Shown: positions 1 through 13,175 of the stretch, piece after piece
Layout of the letters: each line of letters starts with the position of its first letter
How positions within the stretch are numbered: position 1 is the stretch's first letter
DNA from: Oxalobacteraceae bacterium
GTDB lineage: Bacteria; Pseudomonadota; Gammaproteobacteria; Burkholderiales; Burkholderiaceae_D
Length of the DNA: 64,000 bases
Assembly (NCBI GenBank): GCA_030698225.1
Contig: JAUYNR010000081.1
Location: 1 to 64,000, forward strand
Reading direction: 5' to 3'
Notes under the pieces: model-generated
Databases searched by the model: none
What the model saw: the letters and a program-made list of their open reading frames with translations, nothing else
What the model was told of the DNA's origin: nothing
Program-made: the position numbers and the translations under genes

Positions 1-193
1 CTTCCTTCCTTTGCGCCGCTGTGGCAAAAATCTCGGTGGACCGTCTGATCAATTCCGATTTCTATTGTGTGATCTGGTTCACATGCACGTCATACTGTGT
101 GCTCAGCTCGGCCAGCGCCTTCTCGCCCTTGATTGCCGCCAAGGCAACTTTCGCCTTGAATACCGCAGTGTGATTTCTTCTGGTACGTTTCAT
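1..193 (-). pseudogene. IS3-family transposase OrfA remnant, N-terminal part with a nonsense codon
   Basis: Read on the minus strand from the ATG at 193, the peptide begins MKRTRRNHTAVFKAKVALAA and continues with ELSTQYDVHVNQIT, the helix-turn-helix start of OrfA in IS3-family elements. Codon 44 (62-64) is TAG where relatives usually have the Trp of an NQITQWK motif. The frame then stays open and family-like (KSELIRRSTEIFATAAQRK) to the window edge. So the gene is recognisable but interrupted, and the rest lies outside. The OrfA assignment is solid; whether OrfB and the terminal repeats survive cannot be seen. Bases 194-314 hold no gene. Confidence 0.8.
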
Positions 194-314
194 TTCTGCT
201 CCTGATGCGCGCATTGCGCTCTTTCATTTGAAGCCGACTGTCTGAATTTCCCGAGCCACCTCTCTTCACTTCGTTCGCTGTGGTCAGCTACGGGAGGACT
301 TGCACGTCTGAGAT

Positions 315-333
315 TGCGCCCATGCTGGGCGCA
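315..333. repeat. Perfect 8-bp inverted repeat with 3-nt loop
   Basis: TGCGCCCA, then TGC, then TGGGCGCA. It sits between the transposase remnant and the terminator of the purA operon. It has no T-run, so its role is unclear; it may belong to the end of the eroded insertion sequence. Confidence 0.5.
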
Positions 334-340
334 CAAGTAA

Positions 341-365
341 AAAACCATCAGTTGCCCGATGGTTT
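341..365 (-). terminator. Rho-independent terminator of the hisZ-purA operon
   Basis: AAACCATC (342-349) pairs with GATGGTTT (358-365) around an 8-nt loop. On the minus strand the stem is followed directly by a run of six T. It lies about 45 bases past the stop of the phosphoribosyltransferase gene, where a terminator is expected. Confidence 0.75.
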
Positions 366-411
366 ATTAAATCTGCACTCGACAGCAATTAAGCGCCACA
401 AAAAATTCCGC

Positions 412-948
412 TTATTTGCTCTCCCCCTTCCTTAACCAGGCAGAAAGCTGCTGAGGTCGCAAGCCATCATAGTCCTCAAAAGGCTGATGTATCCAGGGGT
501 TTGTTTCAAGATAATCAAGATAAAAATCCGGTCGTATAGAAGAGCATGCCTTGCACCAGATTACCGCGGACTTTACTTCTGTAACAGACGGTAAATTTTG
601 CTGGAGGTGGTGCTGAACCCGCTCTAGAGTAACACCCGAATCAACAAGATCATCAACAACCAAAACTTTGCCACTGAGAGCACCTTTTGCCATGGTGATA
701 TATTTTGCGATATCCAACTCGCCCCTCAGAGTTCCAGATTCCTCGCGATACGAACTAGTTGAAAGAATTGCCAGAGGGACATTGAAAATTCGGGAAAAAA
801 CATCCCCCGGTCTCAATCCTCCGCGCGCCAAGCAAAGCACTTGATCAAACTCCCAGCCTGATTCATGCACGATCTGCGCTAATTTTACAATAGAGCTATG
901 ATAATCTTCCCATGACACCCAAAGGTCTGTATCAGTATTAAGCTCCAT
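412..948 (-). CDS. Phosphoribosyltransferase family protein downstream of purA
   Basis: The 178-residue protein carries the PRPP-binding signature VLVVDDLVDSGVTL near residue 100 and a CLARGGLRPG loop near residue 40, both typical of type I purine phosphoribosyltransferases. It probably joins a purine base to PRPP in the cytoplasm, which fits its place 13 bases after purA. Family relatives act on hypoxanthine, guanine or xanthine; the sequence alone does not settle the base. The frame can be extended upstream into purA, but the ATG at 948 is preferred because it removes a long overlap. The ribosome site is weak, suggesting translational dependence on purA. Confidence 0.85.
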   Translation of the reverse strand: MELNTDTDLWVSWEDYHSSIVKLAQIVHESGWEFDQVLCLARGGLRPGDVFSRIFNVPLAILSTSSYREESGTLRGELDIAKYITMAKGALSGKVLVVDDLVDSGVTLERVQHHLQQNLPSVTEVKSAVIWCKACSSIRPDFYLDYLETNPWIHQPFEDYDGLRPQQLSAWLRKGESK

Positions 949-961
949 ACCGCGCGTCTTG

Positions 962-3437
<2,476 letters not shown>

Positions 3438-3531
3438 AAAGAAAAGGATACTTAAAAAAGAAAATGCGCAAGATTATTTAAATCTCACACAAGAATAACA
3501 ATTTATGGGGTTGCATTTTTAAAATAAAATT

Positions 3532-3569
3532 AACATGATGCAATTCCATTAAGTTTAAAGCATCATGTT
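3532..3569 (-). terminator. Probable terminator after hflC
   Basis: AACATGATGC (3532-3541) and GCATCATGTT (3560-3569) form a perfect 10-bp stem with an 18-nt loop, 9 bases beyond the hflC stop. On the minus strand the stem is followed by TTAATTTTATTTT, an acceptable U-rich tail. It separates hflKC from hisZ-purA. No gene is seen in 3438-3577. Confidence 0.65.
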
Positions 3570-3577
3570 CTTCAGTC

Positions 3578-4468
3578 CTATTTTTGCCCAGTAGAATTTA
3601 CACTACCTGTGCTCTTGAAATACTTAAAAAACTCGGAATTAGGATCCACAACCATAACATCACTACGGTTTTTGAAGCTGGCACGATATGCTTCCAAGCT
3701 ACGATAGAATTTATAAAATTCTGGACTTTTACCGAATGCCTGAGCATAGATTTGTGAAGCCTTTGCATCGCCTGCACCCTTGATGTTTTCTGCATCGCGA
3801 TAAGCTTCAGCCAAAAGAACCGTACGTTGTCTATCTGCGTCAGCACGAATTTTCTCTGATTCAGCAGCCCCCGTAGATCGCAACTGATTAGCTACCCGTG
3901 CACGCTCAGATTTCATTCGATCATAAACTGAATTATTGATCTGTTCCACATAATCCACTCGCTTTAATCGTACATCAATAATTTCGGTTCCTATTTGTTT
4001 TGCTTCGTTGCTAACTTTCTTTTGAATGGCTTCCATAACTTTGCCACGCTCACCAGATATAACTTCACGTACAGTACGCTTTGTGATTTCTTCGTTTAGT
4101 GCAGCTTTCACGATCTGGGACATCCGGTCTTGCAATCGCCCCTCATCACCTCCAAAGCTAACAAAATACAATCTCGGATCGACAATTCGCCACTTTACGA
4201 AGGCATCCACCAATATATTCTTTTTTTCTGCCGTTATGAAACGATCTGCGTCAGGAGTATCTAGCGTTAGAATCCGCTTATCCAAGAATAAAACATTTTG
4301 AAATGGTGGTGGCAACTTGAAATACAGTCCAGGATCTTTAATAACCTGCTTAACTTCTCCAAGAGCGAACACAATTGCAAATTGCCTCTGATCGACAATG
4401 AACAGCGTCGATGAGAAAACCCAGAGAGCAATTAACCCAACAAAAACATAAGAAATTACGCGATTCAT
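3578..4468 (-). CDS. hflC: HflC, SPFH-domain regulator of protease FtsH
   Basis: Forms a large inner-membrane complex with HflK that surrounds and modulates FtsH. A single N-terminal membrane segment (about residues 5-25) precedes a periplasmic SPFH/band 7 domain containing VDQRQFAIVFALGEVKQV. The coiled-coil stretch (about 185-240) is rich in Ala, Glu and Arg. The 296 residues are typical. Its ATG overlaps the hflK stop by one base, so the two subunits are translationally coupled. Confidence 0.96.
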   Translation of the reverse strand: MNRVISYVFVGLIALWVFSSTLFIVDQRQFAIVFALGEVKQVIKDPGLYFKLPPPFQNVLFLDKRILTLDTPDADRFITAEKKNILVDAFVKWRIVDPRLYFVSFGGDEGRLQDRMSQIVKAALNEEITKRTVREVISGERGKVMEAIQKKVSNEAKQIGTEIIDVRLKRVDYVEQINNSVYDRMKSERARVANQLRSTGAAESEKIRADADRQRTVLLAEAYRDAENIKGAGDAKASQIYAQAFGKSPEFYKFYRSLEAYRASFKNRSDVMVVDPNSEFFKYFKSTGSVNSTGQK

Positions 4469-5763
4469 TATCGAATCTCCTGACTACGGGAATCACGCGA
4501 TTCGCGGCTACGGGAATCCTGTTGTTGCTGATTTTTACTAGGCAGCAAAGAATCTATAGTGGGACTAGTTACTGTATCGAGAGCGCTATTTGGATTAGCA
4601 GCAGGAACGCCACTCAAACTCGTTTGCCCAATTAATTTATCCAGAGGTAAGTAAAGCAGAGAATTGCCATTTTTTACGTCTATCATTAACTTGGTTGTGC
4701 TAGTAAAAATATGTTGCATGGTGTCTAGATAAATACGGTCGCGCGTAACCGCTGGCGCCTTTTGATATTCCGCATAAATCTGATTAAAGCGCGATGCATC
4801 ACCCAAGGCATTTGCCTCTACTCTAGCTCGATATGCCTCGGCCTCCTCCATCAGGCGTGAGACTGCACCACGTGCCCTTGGAATAACATCATTTGCATAG
4901 GCTTGCCCTTCATTTTTTTGCCGGACAAGATCTTGTCCGGCTTTAACAGCGTCATCAAACGAAGCCTGTACCTGTTCCGGCGGTTGCACGCCCTGCATAG
5001 TTACATTTGTAATTTGTGCACCTGACTTATATCGATCAACTATACTTTGCATCATTTGAGCAACATCAAGCGCGACTTTTTCCCTACCTTCGTAAAGAAC
5101 AAAGTCCATCATATTTTTACCGACAATCTCGCGAATAGAAGTTTCAGCAACCTGTCTTATCAACTCCTCCTTATCGCGGTTGTTGAAAATCCAATCGGAG
5201 GCACTTTTGAGCTTATACTGCACCGCGAATTGGATATCAATAATATTCTCATCGTCAGTTAACATCAGCGCTTCTTTTGGCTGCTTATTCTTAACACTTG
5301 ATCTATATCCCACCTCAATTGTGCGCACTTGAGATACATTCACAATTTCATGACTTTGAATAGGAGACGGCCACCGCCAGTTGAAGCCAGCAGGTGTCAT
5401 GCTTTTGTATTTTCCGAAAGTCATTACAACGCCTGTTTGCCCCTCCTGGACAATAAAAAAACCGCTCACCAACCACAGAAAAAACGCAATTACTGCAATT
5501 ACCCCTACCCCAATACCTGCTCCTTTGGCATCAGGCTTGAAACCATCACCATTAGAACTACCTCCGCCACTTTTTCCACCAAAAAAACGATTCAATCGTT
5601 GATTAAAGTCACGCCACAACTGGTCTAAATCTGGAGGTCCATCATTGGGTTTTTTATCATTCTGCATATGATTTTGGCTTTCATCACTACGAGAATCTCG
5701 ACCCCATCTAGGGTCATTGAGAGAGAACTTTAAGCCAATTTTTTTTAGTAATAATGCAAGCAT
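4468..5763 (-). CDS. hflK: HflK, SPFH-domain regulator of protease FtsH
   Basis: Partner of HflC. The cytoplasmic N-terminal tail has SLNDPRWGRDS and a Gly/Ser-rich stretch (FGGKSGGGSSNG). A membrane helix follows at about residues 85-105, then the SPFH domain beginning FIVQEGQTGVVMTFGKY. The C-terminal tail is low-complexity and polar (NQQQQDSRSRESRDSRS), as is often seen in HflK. The length of 431 residues is normal. It follows hflX after 83 bases, in the usual hfq-hflX-hflK-hflC order. Confidence 0.96.
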   Translation of the reverse strand: MLALLLKKIGLKFSLNDPRWGRDSRSDESQNHMQNDKKPNDGPPDLDQLWRDFNQRLNRFFGGKSGGGSSNGDGFKPDAKGAGIGVGVIAVIAFFLWLVSGFFIVQEGQTGVVMTFGKYKSMTPAGFNWRWPSPIQSHEIVNVSQVRTIEVGYRSSVKNKQPKEALMLTDDENIIDIQFAVQYKLKSASDWIFNNRDKEELIRQVAETSIREIVGKNMMDFVLYEGREKVALDVAQMMQSIVDRYKSGAQITNVTMQGVQPPEQVQASFDDAVKAGQDLVRQKNEGQAYANDVIPRARGAVSRLMEEAEAYRARVEANALGDASRFNQIYAEYQKAPAVTRDRIYLDTMQHIFTSTTKLMIDVKNGNSLLYLPLDKLIGQTSLSGVPAANPNSALDTVTSPTIDSLLPSKNQQQQDSRSRESRDSRSQEIR

Positions 5764-5846
5764 TGTTTCAAAATCCAGTGCTAGAAATGAGAAATGGTAC
5801 TTATCTGATTTTATTCGACATGAATATCACTTGATTGATTTACTGG

Positions 5847-6935
5847 CTACTTTTCAGGCAGAACAGTCATGCATGACTTAGAGAATTCGCCAAGAGCATG
5901 TCGTAATAAATCAAGGCCGGCACCGGCCCTGGCACTAACAAAAACCCTTTCGATTCTACCATACTCACCCCACTCCACCGATTGCTGCAGGTCCATAATA
6001 TCAATCTTGTTCCAGACCAGTATTTGCGGAATATGATCTGCACCGATTTCTTTCAGTACTAGATTGACTTGCTCGATTTGCTCCATTCGCGCTGGACTTG
6101 CTGCGTCAACGACATGCAACAACAAATCTGCGCTGACGGTTTCTTCCAATGTTGCCCTAAATGCCGCAACCAATTGGTGAGGTAGTTCGCGAATAAAACC
6201 AACGGTGTCAGAAATAACCGCATTGCCGGCATCGCCAAGATAAACTCGACGTGAAGTCGTATCTAATGTAGCGAAAAGTTGGTCTGCTGTATAGGTGCCC
6301 GCATTAGTTAGCGCGTTGAACAAAGTAGATTTACCCGCGTTCGTATACCCCACTAATGAAATCGAGAAAGCATTTCCTTTGCCTCTGGCGCGACGCTGTG
6401 TTTCTCGTTGGCGTTGTAATTTTTCCAACCGCACCCCAAGAGCTTTAACTCTCTCGCCCAACAACCGGCGATCTGTTTCCAGCTGTGTCTCGCCGGGTCC
6501 ACGCAATCCTATACCGCCTTTCTGACGTTCCAGATGTGTCCACCCACGAATTAAACGAGTAGACAAATGCTGTAGCTGGGCAAGTTCGACTTGCACTTTC
6601 CCTTCGTGGCTTTTGGCGCGCTGTGCAAAAATATCGAGAATCAGGGTGGTTCTGTCAACCACACGTACTTTCAATAATCTCTCAAGGTTACGCTGCTGAG
6701 CCGGCGTCAAAATATGATTGAAAATAACAAGATCAATCTGATTTTCAGCCACCGCAAACGCGACTTCCTCTGCTTTCCCGGACCCTATGAATAAGGACGC
6801 ATCCGGACGCGAACGTCTACCTGTAATGACGATAAAAGGATCGGCTCCAGCAGAAGAGGACAGCAAAGATAACTCGTCCAAACTTGCAGTAAAGTCATTT
6901 TTTCCGAAATCAATTCCAACTAACACCGCACGCAT
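5847..6935 (-). CDS. hflX: GTPase HflX, ribosome-splitting heat-shock factor
   Basis: Binds the 50S subunit and splits stalled or heat-damaged ribosomes. The N-terminal HflX domain (residues 1-175) ends in a helical stretch with GGIGLRGPGETQLETDRR. The G domain follows, with G1 GYTNAGKST, a DTVGFIRELP G3 region, and NKID as G4. At 362 residues it lacks a long C-terminal extension. It sits 41 bases after hfq and is probably cotranscribed with it. Confidence 0.96.
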   Translation of the reverse strand: MRAVLVGIDFGKNDFTASLDELSLLSSSAGADPFIVITGRRSRPDASLFIGSGKAEEVAFAVAENQIDLVIFNHILTPAQQRNLERLLKVRVVDRTTLILDIFAQRAKSHEGKVQVELAQLQHLSTRLIRGWTHLERQKGGIGLRGPGETQLETDRRLLGERVKALGVRLEKLQRQRETQRRARGKGNAFSISLVGYTNAGKSTLFNALTNAGTYTADQLFATLDTTSRRVYLGDAGNAVISDTVGFIRELPHQLVAAFRATLEETVSADLLLHVVDAASPARMEQIEQVNLVLKEIGADHIPQILVWNKIDIMDLQQSVEWGEYGRIERVFVSARAGAGLDLLRHALGEFSKSCMTVLPEK

Positions 6936-6976
6936 CGGCAGTCTCGTCTCACATTAGATTGTGCAGAGCAAATGAA

Positions 6977-7213
6977 TCATTGCTCTTCTTGTTCAATATT
7001 TAAATTAACTGCTCGTGCCGGTACAACGGTAGAGATTGCATGCTTGTACACCATTTGCGTAACAGTATTACGCAACAAAACAACGTATTGATCAAAAGAC
7101 TCAATATGGCCCTGTAACTTGATGCCATTGACGAGATATATCGAAACAGGTATATGCTCTTTTCGCAATGCATTGAGGAAGGGGTCTTGTAACAGTTGCC
7201 CTTTGTTGCTCAT
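6977..7213 (-). CDS. hfq: RNA chaperone Hfq
   Basis: Hexameric Sm-like protein that pairs small RNAs with mRNAs. The Sm1 core ([37 protein letters not shown]) and the Sm2 motif VYKHAIST are intact. The 78-residue form has a short acidic C-tail (EQEEQ). It stands between der and hflX in the usual betaproteobacterial order. The start is fixed by the conserved MSNKGQ sequence. Confidence 0.98.
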   Translation of the reverse strand: MSNKGQLLQDPFLNALRKEHIPVSIYLVNGIKLQGHIESFDQYVVLLRNTVTQMVYKHAISTVVPARAVNLNIEQEEQ

Positions 7214-7337
7214 GACAGCTCCATTCTGTTGTTGTGGTTAAAAGTTGGTGACGACTTAAGAATTATCAAGCGGCACCGGTAAAAAGTTGCTAATTTGAAT
7301 CTATTGAAATTTGGATCTACACCAGATAAATGCACTT

Positions 7338-8675
7338 TCAGTTTCTGGCAAATGGATTCTTACTTGAGCGGAACTCAATACGTAAAGGGGTTCCTGTAAG
7401 TGAAAAGGTGTCTCTGAAATGTTTTTCCAGATAACGTTTGTAGTTATCCTCAATAGAATCGAGTGCATTCCCATGAATGATAACAATAGGTGGGTTCTGT
7501 CCACCTTGGTGTGCATATCTTAACTTCGGCCGAATTGATCCTTTGCGGCGAGGTTGCTGATGCTCCACCGCTTCTATCAATGCCCGTGTCAATTTAGGGG
7601 TGGTCAAATCGGCCATTGCTGCAATATATGCAGCATCAATTGATTTCATCAAAGGGCCAATACCAGTTGATTTCAAAGCAGAAATGAAATGGAATTTCGC
7701 AAAAGACAAAAAACTCAACTTACGCTCTAAATCCATCTTGATTTCGTCGCGCTTATCAGATGTCAGGCCATCCCATTTATTCACACCGACGACTAATGCG
7801 CGCCCCGACTCCAGTACAAATCCCGCTATATGTGCATCTTGTTCAGATATATCCTGTTGCGCATCAAGCAACAGCAAAACCACATTAGCCTCTGAAATTG
7901 ACTGCAATGTCTTAACAACCGAAAATTTCTCAATTGCCTCAAAAACCTTTCCACGTCGCCGTATTCCAGCAGTATCGATTAATGTGTAATGCCTTCCTTC
8001 TCGTTCAAACGGAATTTCGATGGAATCTCGTGTGGTGCCAGGCATATCAAAAGCTATCACACGATCTTCACCCAACACAGTATTGACAAAAGTTGACTTA
8101 CCCACATTCGGACGGCCAACAATTGCAATCTTGACTCCCCTGTGATGGGTATCTTGATCATCCGTATCGCTAGGACGTTGCGCAAATGCCAAATTCAAGG
8201 ATTCATCAACCAAGTCCATCACACCGTCACCGTGTGCGGCTGAAATTACATAAGGATCACCCAATCCAAGTTCGTAAAAGTCAGCAGCAACCGAGGTGTA
8301 TTTCATACCCTCAGATTTATTAATCACCAACATGACTGATCTACCAGATTTACGCAAAAAATCCGTTATTGTCTTGTCATGCGGAGTTAGACCTTGGCGT
8401 CCATCAACAATAAAAACCACAATATCGGCTTCCGCCACTGCCTGTTTGGTTTGTTTGGCCATCTGGTGCATGATGCCCTCTTTGGCCACGGGCTCAAATC
8501 CTCCCGTATCAATAACCAAAAATGGTCGCTCCCCCAAGCGACCTTCACCATAGTGGCGATCTCGGGTGAGTCCAGGCAAATCAGCTACCAGCGCGTCACG
8601 CGATCGCGTAAGACGGTTGAACAGCGTGGATTTACCGACGTTAGGTCGGCCTACTAATGCAATTACCGGCTTCAT
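7338..8675 (-). CDS. der: Ribosome biogenesis GTPase Der (EngA)
   Basis: Needed for 50S subunit maturation. Two GTPase domains lie in tandem: [15 protein letters not shown] at residue 8 and [15 protein letters not shown] near 185, each followed by a DTGG or DTAG switch motif and NK.(E/D) motifs. A C-terminal KH-like domain ends in FRSSKNPF. The ATG at 8675 gives 445 residues; a TTG one codon upstream is disfavoured. The bamB stop lies only 7 bases upstream. Confidence 0.97.
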   Translation of the reverse strand: MKPVIALVGRPNVGKSTLFNRLTRSRDALVADLPGLTRDRHYGEGRLGERPFLVIDTGGFEPVAKEGIMHQMAKQTKQAVAEADIVVFIVDGRQGLTPHDKTITDFLRKSGRSVMLVINKSEGMKYTSVAADFYELGLGDPYVISAAHGDGVMDLVDESLNLAFAQRPSDTDDQDTHHRGVKIAIVGRPNVGKSTFVNTVLGEDRVIAFDMPGTTRDSIEIPFEREGRHYTLIDTAGIRRRGKVFEAIEKFSVVKTLQSISEANVVLLLLDAQQDISEQDAHIAGFVLESGRALVVGVNKWDGLTSDKRDEIKMDLERKLSFLSFAKFHFISALKSTGIGPLMKSIDAAYIAAMADLTTPKLTRALIEAVEHQQPRRKGSIRPKLRYAHQGGQNPPIVIIHGNALDSIEDNYKRYLEKHFRDTFSLTGTPLRIEFRSSKNPFARN

Positions 8676-8682
8676 CAAATTG

Positions 8683-9834
8683 TTACTCGATCGCCAAAGC
8701 GACCACTGCCCCTGATTGGGTTTGGAAAATCAAATTCACACCAGCAACAACTGGGGCGGACAATATTGCACTCCCATCTGTGCCGACACGACCTAGAAAC
8801 GCACCATTTTCACGAGAAAGAAAATGTATATACCCTTGGATGTCGCCTACGACTACAGCAGGTCCAAATGGGGTCGGGGTGGATAGACGACGATTTGTCA
8901 GTTTGTCGTTACGCCAAACACTCAGTCCCGCATCACGTGTAAACGCCGTCACCGCCCCACTCTCGTCTCCAGCAAAAACAAAGCGTTCATCTACTCCTAG
9001 CCCTACATCACTCGATAGCGCCTTGGCCCAACGTACAGAGCCTGTCGAAATAGCAAAACATGCCACATTACCTTGATAAGCAACTGCACAGACATCCTCG
9101 CCCGCGATCACTGGCACGCCAGAAATATCTGCAATGCGTTCAAGTTCTGTCGTGCCGCGTGGATCTCCGACCGCCGCCTCCCAACGCGCCCCCCCATTAC
9201 TCAAAGCCAAAGCCAACAGCCTACCGCCAGGTAAGCCAATAAAAACACTCGATCCGGCAATAGTCATCCCAGGCACTGTACGTAGCGTCAAAGAAGGAAC
9301 CGCTCGTTGTGCAACCCAGCGACGCAATCCTGTTCCAGCATCTAACGCAATAATGCGGTTATCGTGACTGCGGACAATTACAAGTCCTTGGCCTACAGCC
9401 GGCACGGTCAACACTTCACTGGAAGCTTGTGCTCTCCAGCGCTCTTTTCCATTAACATCGAATGCCAATATTGAACCATTTTCGCCAGCTACCACGACTG
9501 TATTACCATCGCTGCCAACGCCTGCGGTTAACGGTACGTCTGCTTTAATGCGCCAAACTGGATTACCTGAGGCCGCATTCAAACGCGCAATCGATCCATC
9601 TGCCGCAGCTACAAAAATATCATTTCCTATAACCGCCGGTGAAAAAGTGAACGCTTTGGCTTTACCTATTAAAGTAGACCAAACAGTACGAACCGCTAAT
9701 GTTGACTGGAAATCCACTAATGCTGCGGGCTGTTTTCTTGGCTCCACTTTACTGGCAAACGGGTTTAACGACGAGCAACCGGACAATACAGCGAACATGC
9801 TTATACACGCGAGCTTGACAACAATTCGCATCAT
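8683..9834 (-). CDS. bamB: Outer membrane assembly lipoprotein BamB
   Basis: Accessory lipoprotein of the BAM complex that inserts beta-barrel proteins into the outer membrane. A lipoprotein signal peptide ends in the lipobox LSGC (Cys about residue 20). The rest is an eight-bladed beta-propeller of PQQ/WD-like repeats with recurring VV(A)G.NGSI..F...G motifs. The 383 residues are normal. The order yfgM-bamB-der is conserved in many Gammaproteobacteria and Betaproteobacteria. Confidence 0.95.
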   Translation of the reverse strand: MMRIVVKLACISMFAVLSGCSSLNPFASKVEPRKQPAALVDFQSTLAVRTVWSTLIGKAKAFTFSPAVIGNDIFVAAADGSIARLNAASGNPVWRIKADVPLTAGVGSDGNTVVVAGENGSILAFDVNGKERWRAQASSEVLTVPAVGQGLVIVRSHDNRIIALDAGTGLRRWVAQRAVPSLTLRTVPGMTIAGSSVFIGLPGGRLLALALSNGGARWEAAVGDPRGTTELERIADISGVPVIAGEDVCAVAYQGNVACFAISTGSVRWAKALSSDVGLGVDERFVFAGDESGAVTAFTRDAGLSVWRNDKLTNRRLSTPTPFGPAVVVGDIQGYIHFLSRENGAFLGRVGTDGSAILSAPVVAGVNLIFQTQSGAVVALAIE

Positions 9835-9849
9835 TTCCCCTAATTTTCT

Positions 9850-10500
9850 TTAACCTGCAGCCTTAGCTGACGAACCACCTAATGAATCCAGTTTCATTTG
9901 AATCAATTGGTATATTGGGCTATTTTGCTCTATTTTCTTTAATGCTAATTCGTAGGAAGAGCGCGCCACATCATTCCTATTTTGTAAAACAAAAATATCT
10001 CCCTTGCGATCAGCGACCAAACTGGAAAACTGTGCAGGAAAATTTGTTTCCAATAACTTTAACGCCTCGTCATATGATTGGATATCCAACAGGAGACCCG
10101 AAAGACGCAGCTTCGCGATAGCCTTGTATTCCTCGCCTGACCCATTGTCGATTACCCATAACAGTTGGGCCTTCGCAACTTTCGTGTCATTCGCTTCAAA
10201 TGCGCTCTTAGCCGCGGCAAGTGCACCCATCTGTGCATAGGGAGTCTTGCCGAACTTCGCTTGTAAGTCCGCAGCAGAACGCAGAATTTTTATATTATCC
10301 TTAGCCGCAATGGATTTCTCCAACTCCTCATAGAGTAAAGATGCTTGTGCTGACTGCTTATGCTGGTAATAATTCCATCCAGACCAACCAGCATAAATAG
10401 CCAAAGAAATAATGAGCAACCAAGTCAGAAGGTTACCATATTGACTCCACCAAGCCTTGATTGCGGCCAGTTGCTCTTGCTCTTCGTGATCGTATGCCAT
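9850..10500 (-). CDS. YfgM-family tetratricopeptide membrane protein
   Basis: One membrane helix (about residues 22-44, LLTWLLIISLAIYAGW) anchors a periplasmic TPR-like domain. In Escherichia coli YfgM is an ancillary partner of the Sec translocon and of PpiD. Support here comes from the N-terminal EEQEQLAAIKAWWSQYGN signature, the 216-residue length and the position between hisS and bamB. It starts 11 bases after hisS and is probably cotranscribed with it. Confidence 0.9.
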   Translation of the reverse strand: MAYDHEEQEQLAAIKAWWSQYGNLLTWLLIISLAIYAGWSGWNYYQHKQSAQASLLYEELEKSIAAKDNIKILRSAADLQAKFGKTPYAQMGALAAAKSAFEANDTKVAKAQLLWVIDNGSGEEYKAIAKLRLSGLLLDIQSYDEALKLLETNFPAQFSSLVADRKGDIFVLQNRNDVARSSYELALKKIEQNSPIYQLIQMKLDSLGGSSAKAAG

Positions 10501-10511
10501 GATGTGTAGTG

Positions 10512-11852
10512 TTAGTGGTGATAGTGAATATGTTCGTGCTCATCTTCGCCGACTACTTGCTCAACCAAATAATCCACTACTGCATCGAATGTGACACTAA
10601 CCTGTTGTTGATCAGTTTCGACTTTGCGAAGTGCCTTGATTGCAGCAACCCCGCCATCCATCTCATCTTGACCAATAATGACCGCGAAAGCCGCTCCGCT
10701 TGCATCGGCACGCTTCATTTGCGATTTAAAACTGCTAGCAGTGCTAGCAGAGGCGCAATGTAGCACAACATCCAGGCCGGCATCGCGAATTCGTTCGGAT
10801 AATACGAACGCCTGAAGCTGTGCATCTTCACCTTGGTGAAGGATATAGACATCGCAGTGGTTCGGCGGCAAAATATCCCCGGCTGCTTTCATAAGTTCCA
10901 CAATGCGCTCTACGCCTATTGCAAAACCACAAGCTGGCGTTGGTTTGCCGCCGAATATTTCAACCAGAGGATCATATCGACCGCCGCCACAGACCGTCCC
11001 TTGTGCACCGAGCTGATCAGTTACCCATTCAAACACGGTACGATTATAGTAGTCCATGCCGCGGACTAGTCGCGTGTTGATGGAAAATGGAATGCTGTTG
11101 TGGCGGAGTATCTTTTGCACTCCCTCAAAATGGGCGCACGAATCCGCCCCCAGATAATCGAGCAATTTGGGCGCGGCATTCACCATTGCCTGCATTGCTG
11201 GATTCTTTGTATCCAGTATTCTTAACGGATTTGAATGTAGACGTCTTTGCGCATCGGCATCGAGCAAGTCCGCATTCGTCTCAAAATAAGTTACGAGGTC
11301 GGCGCGATGTTTATTCCGCTCATCCGTATTGCCGATCGAATTTAATTCCAGCCTTATACCTTGTAGCCCAAGATCGTCCCAAAGTCGCTGACACAGCATG
11401 ATCAGTTCGGCATCAATGTCGGGGCCTACGAATCCGAGAGCTTCTGCACCAATCTGATGAAATTGACGATAACGTCCGCGTTGCGGTTTCTCGTGACGAA
11501 ACATCGGGCCCGCATACCACAGCCGTTTCGGGCCATCGTAAGTCAGGTTATGCTCCAAGGCCGCTCGAACTACGCTCGCAGTACATTCGGGACGGAGCGT
11601 CAACTGGTCGCCATTCATTGCATCAGTGAAAGAATACATTTCTTTCTCGACGATATCCGTAACATCTCCCAATCCACGGGTAAACAAAGCGGTAGGTTCA
11701 ACAATTGGCGTACGAATCTGTTGAAAGCCGTAGCTCTTTAATACGGACTGCACGGTGTTTTCAAATAACTCCCAGATCGGGGCATCGATCGGAAGGATGT
11801 CATTCATACCTTTCACACCAACGATTTTTTCGATTTTTTTATTTTCAGACAT
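10512..11852 (-). CDS. hisS: Histidyl-tRNA synthetase
   Basis: Charges tRNA-His. Class II motifs are visible: motif 1 around VKGMNDILP, motif 2 ([16 protein letters not shown]) and the HisRS-specific [15 protein letters not shown]. Motif 3 (GFAIGVERI) follows, and the C-terminal anticodon domain ends the protein. I start at the ATG at 11852 ([10 protein letters not shown]); the frame is open 14 codons further up but there resembles no HisRS. The last residues are a His-rich run ([10 protein letters not shown]), unusual for this enzyme. Confidence 0.96.
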   Translation of the reverse strand: MSENKKIEKIVGVKGMNDILPIDAPIWELFENTVQSVLKSYGFQQIRTPIVEPTALFTRGLGDVTDIVEKEMYSFTDAMNGDQLTLRPECTASVVRAALEHNLTYDGPKRLWYAGPMFRHEKPQRGRYRQFHQIGAEALGFVGPDIDAELIMLCQRLWDDLGLQGIRLELNSIGNTDERNKHRADLVTYFETNADLLDADAQRRLHSNPLRILDTKNPAMQAMVNAAPKLLDYLGADSCAHFEGVQKILRHNSIPFSINTRLVRGMDYYNRTVFEWVTDQLGAQGTVCGGGRYDPLVEIFGGKPTPACGFAIGVERIVELMKAAGDILPPNHCDVYILHQGEDAQLQAFVLSERIRDAGLDVVLHCASASTASSFKSQMKRADASGAAFAVIIGQDEMDGGVAAIKALRKVETDQQQVSVTFDAVVDYLVEQVVGEDEHEHIHYHH

Positions 11853-11900
11853 TCTATTTACACATTTATCAGTAGTGAACAGCAGTTCGAACAATCAAAT

Positions 11901-13169
11901 TCAAACGACGTTAGTGGCATGGCCATAATGAGCTTTGACATAATCGAGTACGATCGCCTGAAACTCCTCTGCAATACGGTCGCCACGCAAAGTCACACTC
12001 TTTTCGCCGTCTACAAATACTGGAGCTGCGGATGATTCCCCTGTTCCCGGCAGGCTGATGCCCACATTTGCATGTTTGGATTCACCGGGACCATTTACGA
12101 TACATCCCATAACAGCGACATTCATGCCCTCAACTCCGGGATACTCTTTCTTCCATAACGGCATCTGGTCACGCAAATATGTTTGGATTCTGTCGGCCAA
12201 ATCTTGAAATACCGTTGAAGTTGTACGGCCACATCCGGGACATGCGATCACCATTGGGGCAAATTTTCGCATGCCCATTGTTTGCAAAATTTCCTGCGCA
12301 ACAACCACTTCTTTTGTACGGTCCCCGCCTGGTTCTGGTGTGAGAGAGATACGAATAGTGTCGCCTATTCCCTCTTGTAACAATACAGACAGCGCTGCAG
12401 TGGAGGCAACAATTCCTTTGCTACCCATACCGGCCTCGGTAAGGCCCAAATGAAGTGGATAACCGCATCGGCGGGCAAGCTCTCGATAGACTGCAATCAG
12501 ATCCTGCACGCCTGAAACCTTACACGACAGAATAATCTGATTGCCAGGCATACCCAGCGATTCTGCCCGTTGTGCATTCTCTATGGCAGAAGTAACCAAA
12601 GCCTCATACATAACGGCACCGGCACCCCAAGGTTTTGATCTCTTGGCGTTCTCATCCATAATTCTCGCCAACAACGACTGATCCAGGCTTCCCCAATTTA
12701 CCCCGATGCGTACTGGCTTACCAAATTTGCAGGCAATATCAATCATCTGCGCGAACTGGGTGTCACGCTTGGCGCCCTGTCCTACATTTCCAGGGTTGAT
12801 ACGATATTTTGAAAGTGCCCGCGCACAATCCGGATAGTCGTTTAATAACGTATGACCGTTATAGTGAAAATCTCCCACCAAAGGCACGTCAACACCCATC
12901 CTATCGAGCTGATCGCGAATCGCCGGCACCGCTGCAGCTGCCTCTGCATTATTAACAGTAATTCGCACAAGCTCGGAACCAGTGCGAGCCAAATCCTTGA
13001 TCTGAATTGCCGTTCCGATTGCATCTGCCGTATCAGTATTAGTCATTGACTGAACGACTATGGGATGCCCGCCACCGACGAAAACTTCACGCACTCCATG
13101 ACTGATAATAGTCGTTCTAGTGTTACGTCGGGACGCTGGGCCTGATGCTATGGGCGTATTTTTTACCAT
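11901..13169 (-). CDS. ispG: 4-hydroxy-3-methylbut-2-enyl diphosphate synthase IspG
   Basis: Iron-sulfur enzyme of the MEP isoprenoid pathway that reductively opens the cyclic diphosphate MEcPP to HMBPP. An N-terminal TIM-barrel carries QSMTNTDT and GDFHYNG. The C-terminal cluster domain has CPGCGRT and GCIVNGPGE, whose three Cys hold the [4Fe-4S] cluster. Length 422. It lies 6 bases after the rodZ-like gene, an order shared with many Proteobacteria. Confidence 0.96.
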   Translation of the reverse strand: MVKNTPIASGPASRRNTRTTIISHGVREVFVGGGHPIVVQSMTNTDTADAIGTAIQIKDLARTGSELVRITVNNAEAAAAVPAIRDQLDRMGVDVPLVGDFHYNGHTLLNDYPDCARALSKYRINPGNVGQGAKRDTQFAQMIDIACKFGKPVRIGVNWGSLDQSLLARIMDENAKRSKPWGAGAVMYEALVTSAIENAQRAESLGMPGNQIILSCKVSGVQDLIAVYRELARRCGYPLHLGLTEAGMGSKGIVASTAALSVLLQEGIGDTIRISLTPEPGGDRTKEVVVAQEILQTMGMRKFAPMVIACPGCGRTTSTVFQDLADRIQTYLRDQMPLWKKEYPGVEGMNVAVMGCIVNGPGESKHANVGISLPGTGESSAAPVFVDGEKSVTLRGDRIAEEFQAIVLDYVKAHYGHATNVV

Positions 13170-13175
13170 GCCTGA

